Made by a program: the position numbers and the translations under genes. The notes under the pieces were generated by a model. The model had not been told where the DNA came from, searched no databases, and saw only the letters and a list, made by a program, of their open reading frames with translations. A DNA stretch of 64,000 bases from Trema orientale (Eukaryota > Streptophyta > Magnoliopsida > Rosales > Cannabaceae). This document shows, in pieces, positions 35,830-47,769 of this stretch. The DNA lies in contig JXTC01000036.1 in the NCBI GenBank assembly GCA_002914845.1, positions 682,407 through 746,406 on the forward strand. The letters are read 5' to 3'. Position 1 is the first letter of the stretch. The number at the start of each line of letters is the position of its first letter.

Positions 35830-38003
35830 ATGGCTCTATCATCACTATTGATTCAAAAGATGCAAGAGCTATACCTAGCCATACTCTTGCACCCCTTTGT
35901 TTTCTGTCTTTGCCTCATTTCTGTTCTCCTTTTCTTCATATGTACCAAATCACCAAATGGAAAAGCCATCAACTTACCACCATCGCCACCACGCTTACCA
36001 CTAATAGGTAATCTTCATCAACTGGGAGCGCACCTGCACAGGTCCCTTGGAGCACTTTCCGACAAGTATGGCCCTCTAATGCTCTTGCACTTGGGCCAAG
36101 TTCCGACTCTTGTGGTTTCATCGGCCGACATGGTAAGAGAAATTGTTAAATCCCACGATGTCGTTTTCTCTAGTCGTCCTAAAACCGTAGCTGCTGACAT
36201 CCTACTCTACGGCTGCAAAGACCTGGCCTTTTCTCCTTACGGAGAGTATTGGAAGCAAGTTCGAAAGATTTGTGTTTTTGAACTTTTGAGCCCCACAAGA
36301 GTGCAACAGTTCCAGTTCGTGAGGGAAGATGAGACGGTTCTTTTGGTCGATAAAATTCGCCAAGCTTGCCAAACTACCAATATGGCTTATACAAGTTCTA
36401 TAAATCTGAGTGAGATGTTTGTTATAACCTCCAACAATATAATCTCTAGATGTGTTCTTGGACAGTCTTTAGAGGAAAAAGAGGGTCGGAGTCGTGATGT
36501 TGGAGGGCTGTTGAGAAGTGTGATGGTATATCTAATGGCCTTCAGTGTGGGAGATTTCTTTCCTCCTTTGAGGTGGATTGATGGCCTTAGAGGCTTTAGT
36601 GGCCAATTGAAAGCAACTTTTAGAGCACTGGACCAATTTTTTGACTTAGTGATTGAAGAACACAAGGCTAAGATACTTGAAAGTGATGAAGGCCGGATAT
36701 TACCTATTGCTAAAGACTTCTTGGATATTCTTCTCCAACTCCAAAAGGATGCGGCCTTGCTTGGCTTTGGACTCACTCAGAACAACGTAAAGGGAATTTT
36801 ATTGGTAATCTCTCCTCATATTTTCTTTATGCTATATTTTGAGTCATGCAATTTATATTATACGTCGCTATACAGACTTTTTGATACAATATATTTAGGA
36901 ATGAGAATTCATGGCGCGCCCTTTAAACCATTTGAAGGCCAGAATGCCAAATAGCTTAAATTTGACTTTAGTACTCCAGTGTTGGTCAATAATGGTATCC
37001 GTATTTTTTTATTACTTTTTATTGTTATGGGCGCCTATCTGTAAGTTCTTTTGTTTGTTTTAATAGTTCGTTTCGTTTACGTTTATAATTTTGGAGGGCA
37101 GAGCCTTTGAATATACACTATTAAGAGTTTTTTTTTTTTTTTTTTTGCCATATTTTCTCAAATTCTTTGTATTCGTGTGAATCAACAGATTTTTATCATA
37201 TGATGTTTATTATTTTTTATCATCACGCGCACTCCCTGCATTGCCTTTCATTTTCCAGCGTGGGCCTTTTTCACTCTCCACAATGAAAAGAAATATAGGA
37301 CTAAATATATTATAACTATGTGCATATGTATTGGTTGTAATTACAGGACATGTTCTTAGGTGGAACTAGTACTACTTCCGCCGCATCAGAATGGATAATG
37401 TCAGAGCTTATAAGAAACCCCAGAGTGATGAAGAAAGCCCAAGAAGAGGTGAGAAGCGTGGTTGAAAAAAAGCCAAAGATTGACGCCAACGACATTAACC
37501 AAATGGATTACTTGAAATGCGTCATCAAAGAAACTCTAAGGCTACATCCACCATCTCCTCTGTTAGGTCCACGAGAAACAATTGATCAAAGTGTCGAGAT
37601 AGGAGGCTATCACATTCCTGGAAAAACAAGAGTGTTATTCAATGCATGGGCAATCCAAAGGGACCCAAGTTTATGGGACAAGCCAGAGGAGTTTATCCCA
37701 GAGAGGTTTGAGAACAAGTCCATTGATTATGAAGGGCAAGACTTCGAGTTCATTCCATTTGGCGTTGGGAGAAGAGGATGTCCTGGCTTGAAATTTGCGG
37801 ATACTAGTATCGAATATATCATTGCCAATCTTTTATATTGGTTTGACTGGAAGTTGCCGGGTGACAGTGGCCATTCAATGGAAGACTTAGATATGAGTGA
37901 AATTTATGGTCTTTCTGTTCATAAGAAAGTTCCACTTCATCTTATACCAATACCCTTCTCCCCAGTTCCACTTCATCTTATACCAATACCCTTCTCCCCT
38001 TGA
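35830..38003 (+). CDS. Cytochrome P450 D, CYP71-like, apparently intact
   Basis: Predicted ER monooxygenase; substrate unknown. Exons 35830-36804 and 37347-38003, 542-bp phase-0 GT-AG intron, 543 aa, about 30 longer than A. It has an anchor (about 18-38), the hinge LPPSPPRLPLIGNLHQL, a canonical WKQVR C-helix, ExxR in KETLRLHPP, PERF, and haem loop PFGVGRRGCPG (Cys about 470). Oddities: the I-helix reads GGTSTT, with Ser about 333 where Asp/Glu is usual, and the last 12 codons are a tandem copy of the preceding 12 (see 37929-38000), so the protein ends VPLHLIPIPFSP twice. It is closer to E and C than to A/B by its N-terminus (MALSSLL) and RETI-type loop. No break is seen. Confidence 0.92.
37929..38000 (+). 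repeat. 36-bp in-frame tandem duplication at the end of P450 D
   Basis: Two adjacent 36-bp copies (37929-37964, 37965-38000) differ only at the last base of the unit (CCA versus CCT, both Pro). They encode VPLHLIPIPFSP twice just before the TGA stop. Low divergence implies a recent duplication. Confidence 0.95.
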
Positions 38004-38517
38004 TATGTAAATATATATATAGGTGTTTGTTATTTTTCACCGTGTGACGAATACCAGAAGACTAATAATTATATAAATAATGAGAACATCATGGTGTGTA
38101 TTGTAATTGTATTGAAATAATTGATGAAGATCGATTGTATATACTTATGATCCGTACTAATTATATGACTATGGTTTAGCTACAATCAACGACAAAATTC
38201 CAGTGAATCATATGGTCCATTAATTAGTATGGTCATTCATTTAGTATTGGCTTTATAATTTATCATGGATTCAACAAACTTTACGGTTGGACGTATGTCA
38301 CAAAAGGACAAAAAATGATCGATTGTATATATTTATGCTTCCTACTAACTACATGACCAGGTAAGCATATTTTAGCTAGAATAATCTCCGACAAAATTTC
38401 GGTCAATCGTACGGCCATTAATTAGTATGGTCTTTCGTTTAGTATTCGCTTTATAATTTGAGTAGTGTACAGCACTGTATCATATATAATGTGTCAGTTT
38501 ATAATTGATTAATTATA

Positions 38518-38690
38518 AGGGGATGGCTACGGTAGGAGCGTCCCTACGTAGAGTCATGCCTTAATTATCGTTGGATGGGAATCTGTGGAGAATAACGGGA
38601 ATCTGTGGAGAATCTATTTATATACAGATTCTCATCCAACGGTGAATAGACAGAACCCTACGTAGGGGCGCCCCTACTATAGACGCGTCC
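38518..38690. repeat. MITE with 8-bp target duplication
   Basis: About 31-bp inverted ends: the left carries GGTAGGAGCGTCCCTACGTAG and the right carries CTACGTAGGGGCGCCCCTAC. An inner inverted pair lies around GGATGGGAATCTGT and ACAGATTCTCATCC. TAATTATA flanks both sides (38510-38517, 38691-38698), which fits hAT-type insertion. It sits inside AT-rich DNA resembling the MITE at 6255-6435. Confidence 0.7.
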
Positions 38691-39204
38691 TAATTATAAT
38701 TATATTTTAAATAAAATTTATATAAAATTTAATTTATTAATTAAAATTACTAATAAATTAATATATTATTATAGGATTTAGTATTATCGGTGTTCGCAAT
38801 ATTACTCTTATAATTTATCATGAATTCGACGAATTCTACAATTGGACGCATTAAACTATTTAACAAAAGGACAAAAAATATTTGTCCTATAACCACATTG
38901 TCGTTATCGATCCTTGATCTACCTGAACTCTCCTGAAGAGGTTTTTATTTTTTTTTCTTTTTTTCAATGAATAGAACCCAGCGAGAAGATGAATCATCAC
39001 AAAATGACCATAGTATTCCAACCAGCTGGTTGGTACTCAAAAGTCTAACCCTCCTGCACTAAATAACTTCTGGCTAGAAATATTATTAAATGAAATAGAG
39101 AAACAAAATTAAATTACAAGATGTTCAAAATCAAAAAAAAAAAAAAAAAAACACAAAAACAAGGGAAACAAATACCATACTAGTTGTGTCTTGTTAAAAT
39201 CTAC

Positions 39205-39760
39205 TTAGGCAAAACCTAGTAGAAAAAATCCCCAGTTCGGGGAAAAAAAAAAAAAAAAGAGTATACCAGCGAAAACCGTATTAAGGTAAATAATTTCTTG
39301 ATAAACAACAGGAAAAATAAATTTGGACGGAGATGACCAAAAAATGTCTGTGGGAATGATCAAAAGCCTCAGAAGCAAACTTGTCAGCCGCACCATTCCT
39401 TTCTCAGTACACATGAGAAACAATAACTTTCATATGAGAAATATGGTATAAACAATAATTCCATCTCGTACGAATTTTCCAAGGTACTGAAAGTCATTAT
39501 TTGGAGCAAGTTAACAATAAACATGGAGTCCAATTCGAACCAAAGATGCAACCATTTTCCCAAATTATGTTAATTCCTTCTATAACTGCATGAATCTCAG
39601 CCTCAAAAGTAAACCCAACCGGCAAATGTACGAAAAAACAAACCTTCAAAAAACCTCTGCTTATTCTAAAAGTGCCACCACAATAAGAACTTGAGAACCT
39701 CTTGAGGAGTTTTACAATATTGCAGCCTCCTCTGGATAAATGACATTATATAGACTCTAT
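39205..39760 (-). mobile_element. LINE fragment: RNase H and 3' part
   Basis: On the minus strand, GFTFEAEIHAVIEGINIIWENG (about 39550-39620) followed by RNGAADKFASEAFDHSHR (about 39350-39400) matches the RNase H of plant L1 LINEs (same places as FEAELAAAIHAIEFA and RIADSLASQAL in the LINE at 28758-31864). Only this 3' part is present and it carries internal stops. Not continuous with the LINE starting at 40468, which is on the other strand. Confidence 0.6.
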
Positions 39761-39894
39761 GAAATTAGCTGAAATGTTTTTTTTTTTTTTTTTAATTTTT
39801 TTTTTCTCTCTCCTTAATTTGAATAAAAAATGGGAGCTGACTTAGTATAATGAGATGTACTAAAATGTATTCAATCAAACTTAGCAAACAAAAT

Positions 39895-40467
39895 TGTAGG
39901 GAGAATACGCACCGTCACTGTCTGGATCTGCTGCAGCTCTCCAACCAGATTGGCCAGATCTGATAAGGAGCCGCCAAGACACTGAAGCCCCTTCCTCTGC
40001 TAGGCTCGAGTTGATGTCTTGGCGATGAGCTATGCCGATGCCGCAATCGTTACCTGCGACGCCTTACTGATGTAGCAGCCCTCCTCTTTCAGCCGCAGAT
40101 CTCGCATAGTCACAATCCTCGCTGCCAACACGGTCTCTTGTATCTAACCAACAATCCCCATTTATTAGTGTTTATTGCAGAGTCTTCTGTTGAGCTTTAC
40201 TAAGCTTCGATAAGTGGTTTGTCAGTAGGCACTGTTTAACCAAACGATGGCCACCTTAGCCTTGGGTCTGCATCAACAGCCTTCAAGGGTTGTAGGAAGG
40301 TCCAACATTTTGCAGTCAAGTGCTACTGTCGTTTATCGACTTAGGCCCCGATGCCTCCTTTGAGTTGCCCTCTGTGAGTAGTCCAATCTAAACCTTTGTC
40401 GGCGTCATTTCCCTTAATTTTGTGGTAGCTCTTTCGCTATTCTGTCTCATGCTTCAGTTATGGCAGA
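39895..40467. other. GC-richer stretch before the LINE; possible gene fragment or LINE 5' UTR
   Basis: Base composition is clearly less AT-rich than its surroundings. On the minus strand, 39900-40140 reads with a single stop through QETVLAARIVTMRDLRLKEE and SLSDLANLVGELQQIQTVTV, an amphipathic coil-like segment. I do not recognise it. It may instead be non-coding leader of the LINE that starts at 40468. Confidence 0.3.
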
Positions 40468-41812
40468 ATGAAAGTTCTTGCGTGGAATTGCAGAGGCTTA
40501 GCTCGCTCAGCAGCAGTCCAAAGCCTACGGGCCATGATAGCTTCTTCATCCCTGTCTGAGACCATAATTGGGGAAATTGATATATGTAAGCGACTTCGCC
40601 TAATCCATTTTTATCATCATGTCTTTGTACCTCCAAATACGTTATCTGATGGATTTTGTGTAGTATGGAAGAATGGGGTGGACTTCGAACCTTATTTTGT
40701 GTCCAAAGATACTATTTATGGTATGGTCCTCTCTGACCCTCCAAACTGCGCTTGGTCTCTAATTGCTGCTTATGGCCCTCCAGCAGCTCGGAATGAAGGA
40801 TCTTTTGGGCATCACTTCCATCCCTATTGGATAGATGCCTAGGTGCTCGTGTTGTTATTGGTGACCTCAACAGCATTTTGCTGGATTCAAACTCTTAGAG
40901 TGCAGGCAAAGGGACTCGTGGTTCGTCTTCTTCTTCATCAGCCCTTCGAGAATATTGTAGTAAATTGGGTCTCACTGATTTGGGCTCTCAAGGACCCAAA
41001 TTCACTTGAGAACGCAGAAGCAGAGGAGTATTCTTTCAATGATCTCACCTCGACAGAGCTCTGGCTTCATGGAATGGAGGAGTATGTTCCTAAAGGCAAC
41101 AGTTCTGGTATTACCTTACACTGCCTCAGATAATAATCCAATTCAACTCAATACTTTAGGTCAGCTTTCTTCCATATTTTATTATTTTAAGTTTGAGGCC
41201 ATATAGGTTTGTGATATTCGTAGTCATTAGGTTGTTAAAAAGACTTTGGACTTCTACTTCCCACCCATACCCCACCTTTGAGATTTTTGTGTAGAACTGA
41301 AGCCACCAAAAAAGCTCTCCGAAAGTGGAATCGGGCCCAATTTGGGAGAATTCAATCTAAAATTTTTTAAGCTTAGGAAAACCCTAGCTAGCTTGCAGGA
41401 AGGTGACCTTAATGAGCAAAAATTAATCCTTGAAAAGGAAATTAATCTGGAGCTTAGTGAACTTTTAGCTGTGGAAGAAATATAGTGGAAGCAGAAATCC
41501 AAAGTTAAATGGTGGGCAGAGGAGGATAGGTGTACTTGGTTCCATTTTCTGTCCACGATGATTCATAAGCATAAAAAATTTATTAATTATGTTAAAGATG
41601 ACAGTGGGACATGACTAGAAGATAGAGAGGATATTAGAAATGCTATTTCTCAAAAATACCAAGCCTATTCTCTTCAGTTGCTTGTGTGTGCCCCACAGAT
41701 TTCAAAGGCCTGATTTATGATACCTTTTCGGGGGACATAAAGGAATCATTATCTAAATCCTAACTGAGGAGGAGATTAAAGGAGCTCTGTTCGAAATGGA
41801 CCCAAGCAAGGT

Positions 41813-44800
41813 GCCATTATTAGATGGTATATCGGGTCCAAAATCATGCCTTAGACTTGGCCCTTCCAACAACATTGGATGACTTGCTCATAATTTGCCA
41901 AACACAACTTGCAATTGCAAACGCCCAGTAGCAATGTCCTTCTGTTGAGTTGAACGCATAACATGGGTTTCCACCCATATCGAACGATTCGATTTCTGCT
42001 GCGACAGAGACGATAGTGGACATCATGTACTATGTGGTGAAGTAGTCTGGCACTTCTTCTTTTTTGCTGAAGGTAATCTCTGTTTTCCCATCTTTCAGCG
42101 TTTTGAAAATGGGATCTGACGACTGGACTTGCACCTGGGGTTGGTGTAGTTGCTCATAACTTGTTATCCAGGAGTCAAGGATTATCTTCTTGAGTTCTTC
42201 AGTTAAGATCTACCTTGGGATGTGAGTACAGCTTGGTATATGATGAGAGTTGAGCCAGTTTTCGGATGGTAGACGCTCGGCCTAGTATTTGTCTTTTACT
42301 TTTGTAAAAAAGAGATTCCCTCTCCTTTAGTCAGTATTTGTCTTTTACTTTTGTAAAAAGGAGATGCCCTCTCCTTTAGTCAGTATTTGTCTTTTACTTT
42401 TGTAAAAAGGAGATTCCCTCTCCTTTAGTCAGTATTTGTCTTTTACTTTTGTAAAAGGAGATTCCCTCTCATTTAGTCTGTGTCTATCTCTTGTAAGGAA
42501 AAATCCTTTCTCCGAGGCAAGGGAGCTCTTTCGAGTTGTATAAATCTCCCTTCTTTGTTCAGAAGAAGGCAGAGTAAATCAGATAATAAAAACTTGTGAG
42601 TTATAAAAAATATGCCTTCTTTCTAAATACATTCTCTGGGATCTCATATTAGTCAGCAAAGAAATTACCCAATTCAAAGAAATATTCCTAAGACTCATCA
42701 AATACTAGTATTCATTTGTGTTATAAAGGCTCAAGTAGTATATATTAAGTTCTGAAAAAGCCAACTATCTCGCCAAAGCCAAGGTGGGCTATTAGAGAAA
42801 CATTGGCTCAAAGAGCTTATAATATACTACTCAGGCTAACGTTTCACAGGTGGATACTAGGAACCACGATAGTATCAGAGCTAGGTTGTATAGTGTTGAT
42901 AGCATTGATCTGAAATTGCCTACCAATTTCTTCTTCTTGTTCTGACCAATCAGAGGAGTCTGAAGGAAGTTGGAGTGCACAAACTGTTTCTAGACTGATC
43001 TCTTCATCTAATGAAAAGATTGATTCCACATCATTATCTGACAGAGAAATCCCTGTAGCATTTTCGATATGGGAAATCATCTTGGCCGTTTTTCCTTTCG
43101 GGCATTGTTTTGTGAAGTGACCCTTTTATCCATAGATGTGGCAACGATCTGAAGTTTTTCTAAATCGTTTCTTTCTTCTGAGGAATCTCCAAGGTTTTCG
43201 GGACTCTTCTTTTTGTTATGGGCAAACTTGGAAGATTCTTTGGAGCGCCTTTGCTTTCTGAACTTCTTTTGTATGCAGGAACATGCATTATGGGTTGAAC
43301 ATTTCGTCAGGAGATCTTTCTGGCTACAGACTTTATCTAATTGCTTGGTCTGCTTCATGTACTCCTGGAGGAACTTATTTTGGGAGCACATTTTATCAAG
43401 CGCTCCAAGCACAAGTTGGTAAAGTTCTCCAAGTGTTGTATTTTGCAAAGTTTTTCCACTAGAAGATAATAGCCTGAAAGTTTCTTCTCCGAGAGGATCT
43501 GGGATGGATGACAGAAACGCTTGTTTGAGATTTGGATTATCAACTCCCCCGATGAGATAGAACCGTTTGGTCATTTGTTGGAAGTGCTTTTCTAGATCTT
43601 TTCGTTGCATGGAGCAGCATTTCATTTTGAAAAATTCTACTCTTAGCCATTCTGTTATCTGGGCCTCTTGCCCACAAAATTCTACATAGAGGTGATTCAA
43701 GGCTCCTTCAATCGACGTGTCTTGTAGAAACTGTAGTTGTCTATATTCTCTAAGACTTTGCCACCAATCATGCAGAATTCTTGTAAAACCAAAAGCAAAA
43801 TTGAGAAGGATTTCTCCTCTATGGCTTCCAGGTTTTTAGGCTTCTAAAAGAAGCCAGGCTTTGAATTCTTGAAAACGGCCTCTCCATTTGGTTGGTGGTA
43901 AATCGTCGATGGTGAACGTCTGGAATTTTTCTTTAGACGTCTTTGGCACTTGTGACTGGTTTGATCCTGTATAATTGGAGTCTGCTTCTTCCTTTGGTTC
44001 TTCAATAATAGGCTCAGTCCTTGTTGTCCCCGATGCTCCTGTTCCCTGGGTCATGAATTGTTGTGGAAGTTCATCATTGTCGTCAGATGTCTTTGTTGTT
44101 GTGGACCACTCTCTTTCTGATGAATCTTCTTCAGAGAATTCTTCGTGGAGTTTTATTTGGGATAGATTCTGGAGACAGTGTTGCTGGATGGTTCTTGCTA
44201 ATGGGTTTGGCATGGAGGTGCTTCTTTGTACCATCAGCTGTTTTGGCGGATACTCATTTGGCTGATTAACTGAAGACTCTGCTTCCTTTCGTTTCCCTTT
44301 GGATTTTGCCTTTTGTTTAGCTTCCTCTTCTTGATGAAGGATTCTTTGTAAGCGTAAGATCTGGTCTTCTCCAAAAGGCACTGTTAAGGATAAAGGTTGG
44401 GAGGCTTTTGGTAATGTAGAAAACATCCATGGAATCGTATCCATGTTCTGGTGTTGACTGGTGTTTTGCTGGAGCTGCCTTAATTGTTCTTGTAAGGCAG
44501 CATACTGATTTTTAAGGCTCTTCATTTATGCCTCTTTTGCTGAGAAAATCTGCTTTGGAACTGCCCCTTGTCTTATCAGATTTATGAGCTCTTCATAGGT
44601 ATTTTGGATTCTAGACTGTAGTCTGAGCAGTAGATCCTGCAAGTTAGAGCATCTCTGGTCTAGCTGAGTAACCTTGCTTTCCACCTGGGTGACCTTTTGA
44701 TATATCTTTTGTAAGACAGAGTTTTGGGCAATCATGTTTTCAGTTTGCCAGTTTAGTACCGCCTCTGCTGGTGAGATCTTCTTCGTAGTCCCATCTGGTT

Positions 44801-46337
44801 CTCTGATGGTAGAATTAAGAACTTTTGGTTGATGCGTTGTCGTTCCTGTTTCATTAGTAAAGCTTCCAAGGGGTGGAAAATCTTTATCATAGGAAGACAT
44901 CATCAAGATTGACTGGACCGGGGCTTTTGTCTACTCGTAATTCCATTCTTTTCTATCCACTTTGCCGCTCTTTTGTAGCAGGGTAGGATATGTTGAGAAC
45001 TCTGGTCTTCCTGGTCTTGGTCATCCATCCGCTAGGTTGTAGAGGAGGCTCATGTTGAGTACTCTGGGGACAGGAATATTTGACTATGTAGTCAAATTTT
45101 CTTGATAGCTGTCCTAGGAGGCCCACTTTCTTTGATCCTGCTTCATATTGTTCTTTGAGTTTGTGACCTGTCTTTTTTGTTTGGGGCTTACCTTCTTGCT
45201 CATCATTTGCCAAACACAGCTTGCAATTGCAAACGTCCCAGTAGCAATGTCCTTCTGTTGAGTTGAACGCATAACATGGGTTTCTGCCCATATCGAACGA
45301 TTCGATTTCTGCTATGGCAGGGACGATAGTGGACATCATGTACTGTGTGGTGAAGTAGTTTGGCACTTCTTCTTTTTTGCTGAAGGTAATCTCTGTTTTC
45401 CCATCTTTCAGCATTTTGAAAATGGGATCTGACGACTGGACTTGCACCTGGGTTGGTGTAGTTGCTCATAACTTGTTATCCAGGAGTCAGGGATTATCTT
45501 CTTGAGTTCTTCAGTTGAGATCTGCCTTGGCATGTGAGTACAGCTTTGTACATGATGAGAGTTAACCGAGACAAGCAAGGCATCCGATGTTGTTGGAAGG
45601 GCCAAGTCTAAGGCATAGTTTTGGACCCGATATACCATCTGATAATGAAGGGTGGCTCCCATAGCTTGAGGGTCTTGTTCTACACCTATTATCTGTAACT
45701 GGACTTTAAGGGCATCTGGCAATCTTTTATCTTTTAATGACATACAGAAGTTTGGGTAGAATGTGATGATATATGTGCCTGCATTGAGGGTTGTTTGGAT
45801 GATACCTATGCAAGCATGTTGATATTTCAACATTCTAGTATCAAGAAGGGCGATTTTTGCACAGACAGGGAGACCTTTCTGACCATGGTAGGTTAACACA
45901 AGGCGAATAGCTCCAAAATGGATATGGCTAAAACCTTGCTCTATCCACTGAGGTGGAAATTCTGGTAGAATTTGGAGGGTGACATAAAGTTCCTTATTAG
46001 TAGCAGGAAGTTCACACTGGTCAAACTTAGTGGACTGAATGTATTCTTTTGTAGAACGAGGGGTAAGTTTGATTAGGGATTTTATGGATTGGGTGAAAGA
46101 GGATGAAGGCTTGGTGAAAGCATGATATGGATTAATAAGAGAAAGATTTTATGAGGTGATCTTAGATTTTATGAGGTGATCTTACTTTCTTCCGACACAT
46201 AATTAAGCTCGTATAGATATTCTAACTTAGAAGCAAAAGACCTACGAAGGGAAGGGGAAGGAGTCAGACTAAGTTGAGAAACAAGGTGGTTGGATGAGGA
46301 CAAGGAGGCTTCAGGAGGGACTTGAGGGTTGCTCATG
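41813..46337 (-). mobile_element. Caulimovirid (endogenous pararetrovirus) fossil inside the LINE
   Basis: Minus strand, in order: a movement-protein frame (PF01107-like: LTYHGQKGLPVCAKIALLDT, then MSLKDKRLPDALKVQLQI, LHYQMVYRVQNYALDLAL and PRQISTEELKK) about 46336-45000; a coiled-coil frame with FPPLGSFTN and AVLNWQTENMIAQNS (44906-44526); a Gln-rich frame (44525-43836); a capsid-like Lys-rich frame (43700-43077); and a short acidic frame (43080-42844). A non-coding stretch with four tandem units follows (about 42260-42475). The left end (41813-42250) repeats part of the movement-protein region, partly inverted. RT was not found. The element is broken and rearranged, and younger than its LINE host. 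The genus is not assigned. Confidence 0.75.
42260..42478. repeat. Four tandem ~48-bp units in the caulimovirid non-coding region
   Basis: Each unit contains GTATTTGTCTTTTACTTTTG, TAAAA and GGAGATTCCCTCTCCTTTAG (last unit slightly changed). Start points are near 42280, 42333, 42382 and 42431. They lie between the coding frames and the rearranged left end. Confidence 0.85.
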
Positions 46338-46476
46338 ATGGTAGAGGTCTGGGACCTGATGGACTTCCAGTTTTGTTTTACCATTTCTGACTTATATGCG
46401 TTGGTCCAATATTTTTTTGTTTCAGGAAAGCTACTACCATCACTGATCGAGACAAAAATAATCTTGATTCCTAAAG

Positions 46477-46947
46477 GGGTTTTTAGCATGATTAGTCCCT
46501 GAATTTTTTGATGATTTGCAATGTATCCCCTGATTTTTTTTTTTTTTTGGTAATTAGGATCCTGAATTTATAATTTTTGGCATGATTAGCCCCTGAATTT
46601 TTCGTAGATTTGCAATGTATCCCCTGAACTTTTTTTTTTGGCAATTAGGACCCTGAATTTAGGGTTTTTGGCATGATTAGTCCTTGAATTTTTCACTGAT
46701 TTGCAATATATCCGCTGAGTTATATTCAAATTTTTAAACAATTAAAAAATAAATTGCAAATCAACGAAAAATTCAGGGGCTAATCATGCCAAAAACTCTA
46801 AATTCAGGGTCCTAATTGCCAAAAAAAAAAGTTCAGGGGATACATTGCCAAAAATTCTAAATTCAGGGACTTAATTGCCAAAAAAAAAGTTCAGGGGATA
46901 CATTGCAAATTATCGAAAAATTCAGAAGTTAATCATGCCAAAAACCC
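46477..46947. repeat. Foldback / Mutator-like MITE with 9-bp target duplication
   Basis: 471 bp of long inverted arms around a short AT-rich centre. Each arm repeats the phrases GGCATGATTAG, CCCTGAATTTTTC, TTTGCAATGTATCCCCTGA and TTTTGGCAATTAGGACCCTG. The ends are GGGTTTTTAGCATGATTA and TAATCATGCCAAAAACCC. TTCCTAAAG flanks both sides (46468-46476, 46948-46956), a perfect 9-bp duplication as made by Mutator-like transposases. It interrupts the RT region of the LINE. Confidence 0.85.
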
Positions 46948-47769
46948 TTCCTAAAGTTGAGCTGCTTCTAAAATGGATGACTACCAGCCTATTAGCTTGT
47001 ACAACACTATCTACAAACTCATATCTAAGAATCTTGTTAATAGAATAAAGTTGCTTTTACCATCTATTATTTCTCTGACCCGAAGTAATTTTGTAAAAAG
47101 GAGAGTCATTGCAGACAATTCAATAGTGGTACTACAGAAGATCCTTCATACAATGAAAAAAAAAATGAGGGAGCAAATGTCTTATGCTACTGAAATGTGA
47201 TATAGAAAAGGCTTTTGACCGCTTGAAATAGGATTTTATTCAGGTTGTTCTTACCAATTTTCGATTTCCTCTAGTATTTGTTCATTGGGTGGTAGAATGC
47301 ATGTCTACTCAGATATCTAATATTCTCCGTAATTGTTCTCCCACTCGTAATATCACTCCAGAGCAGGGTTTATGCCAAAGGGATCCCATATCACTCTACT
47401 TGTTCATTTTGTGTAGTGAGATCCTTTCCCAAATGTTTTTTCGTGCTGAAGCAATAAGGAGAAATTCATAGAATTAAAATCTCTAGAGGGGATCCAAGCT
47501 TTAATCATCTTTTATTTGCTAATGATCTCCTCTTTTTTGGAAGAGCAAACATATGAGAGGCTAGCAATTTTCAGAATTGCATTTTGAAATATTGTGAATG
47601 ATCTGAGTAAAAGGTAAATGAGCTGAAATCTACTATTCATTTTAGCAAGAACTTCTCTAGTAAAAATATTCGAGAGGTGGCAGACTTTCTTTGATTTAAA
47701 AGGGTTCAAGTGCTGGGAAAATACTTAGGCCTCCTTCTGATCTATTCAGCTTCCAGAGCAAGAGACTTA

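Noticed and set aside
42250-42650. A second LTR for the element at 41813-46337
   Set aside because: The repeated end sequence is movement-protein coding text with one part inverted, and no TG...CA bounded direct repeat or target duplication was found.
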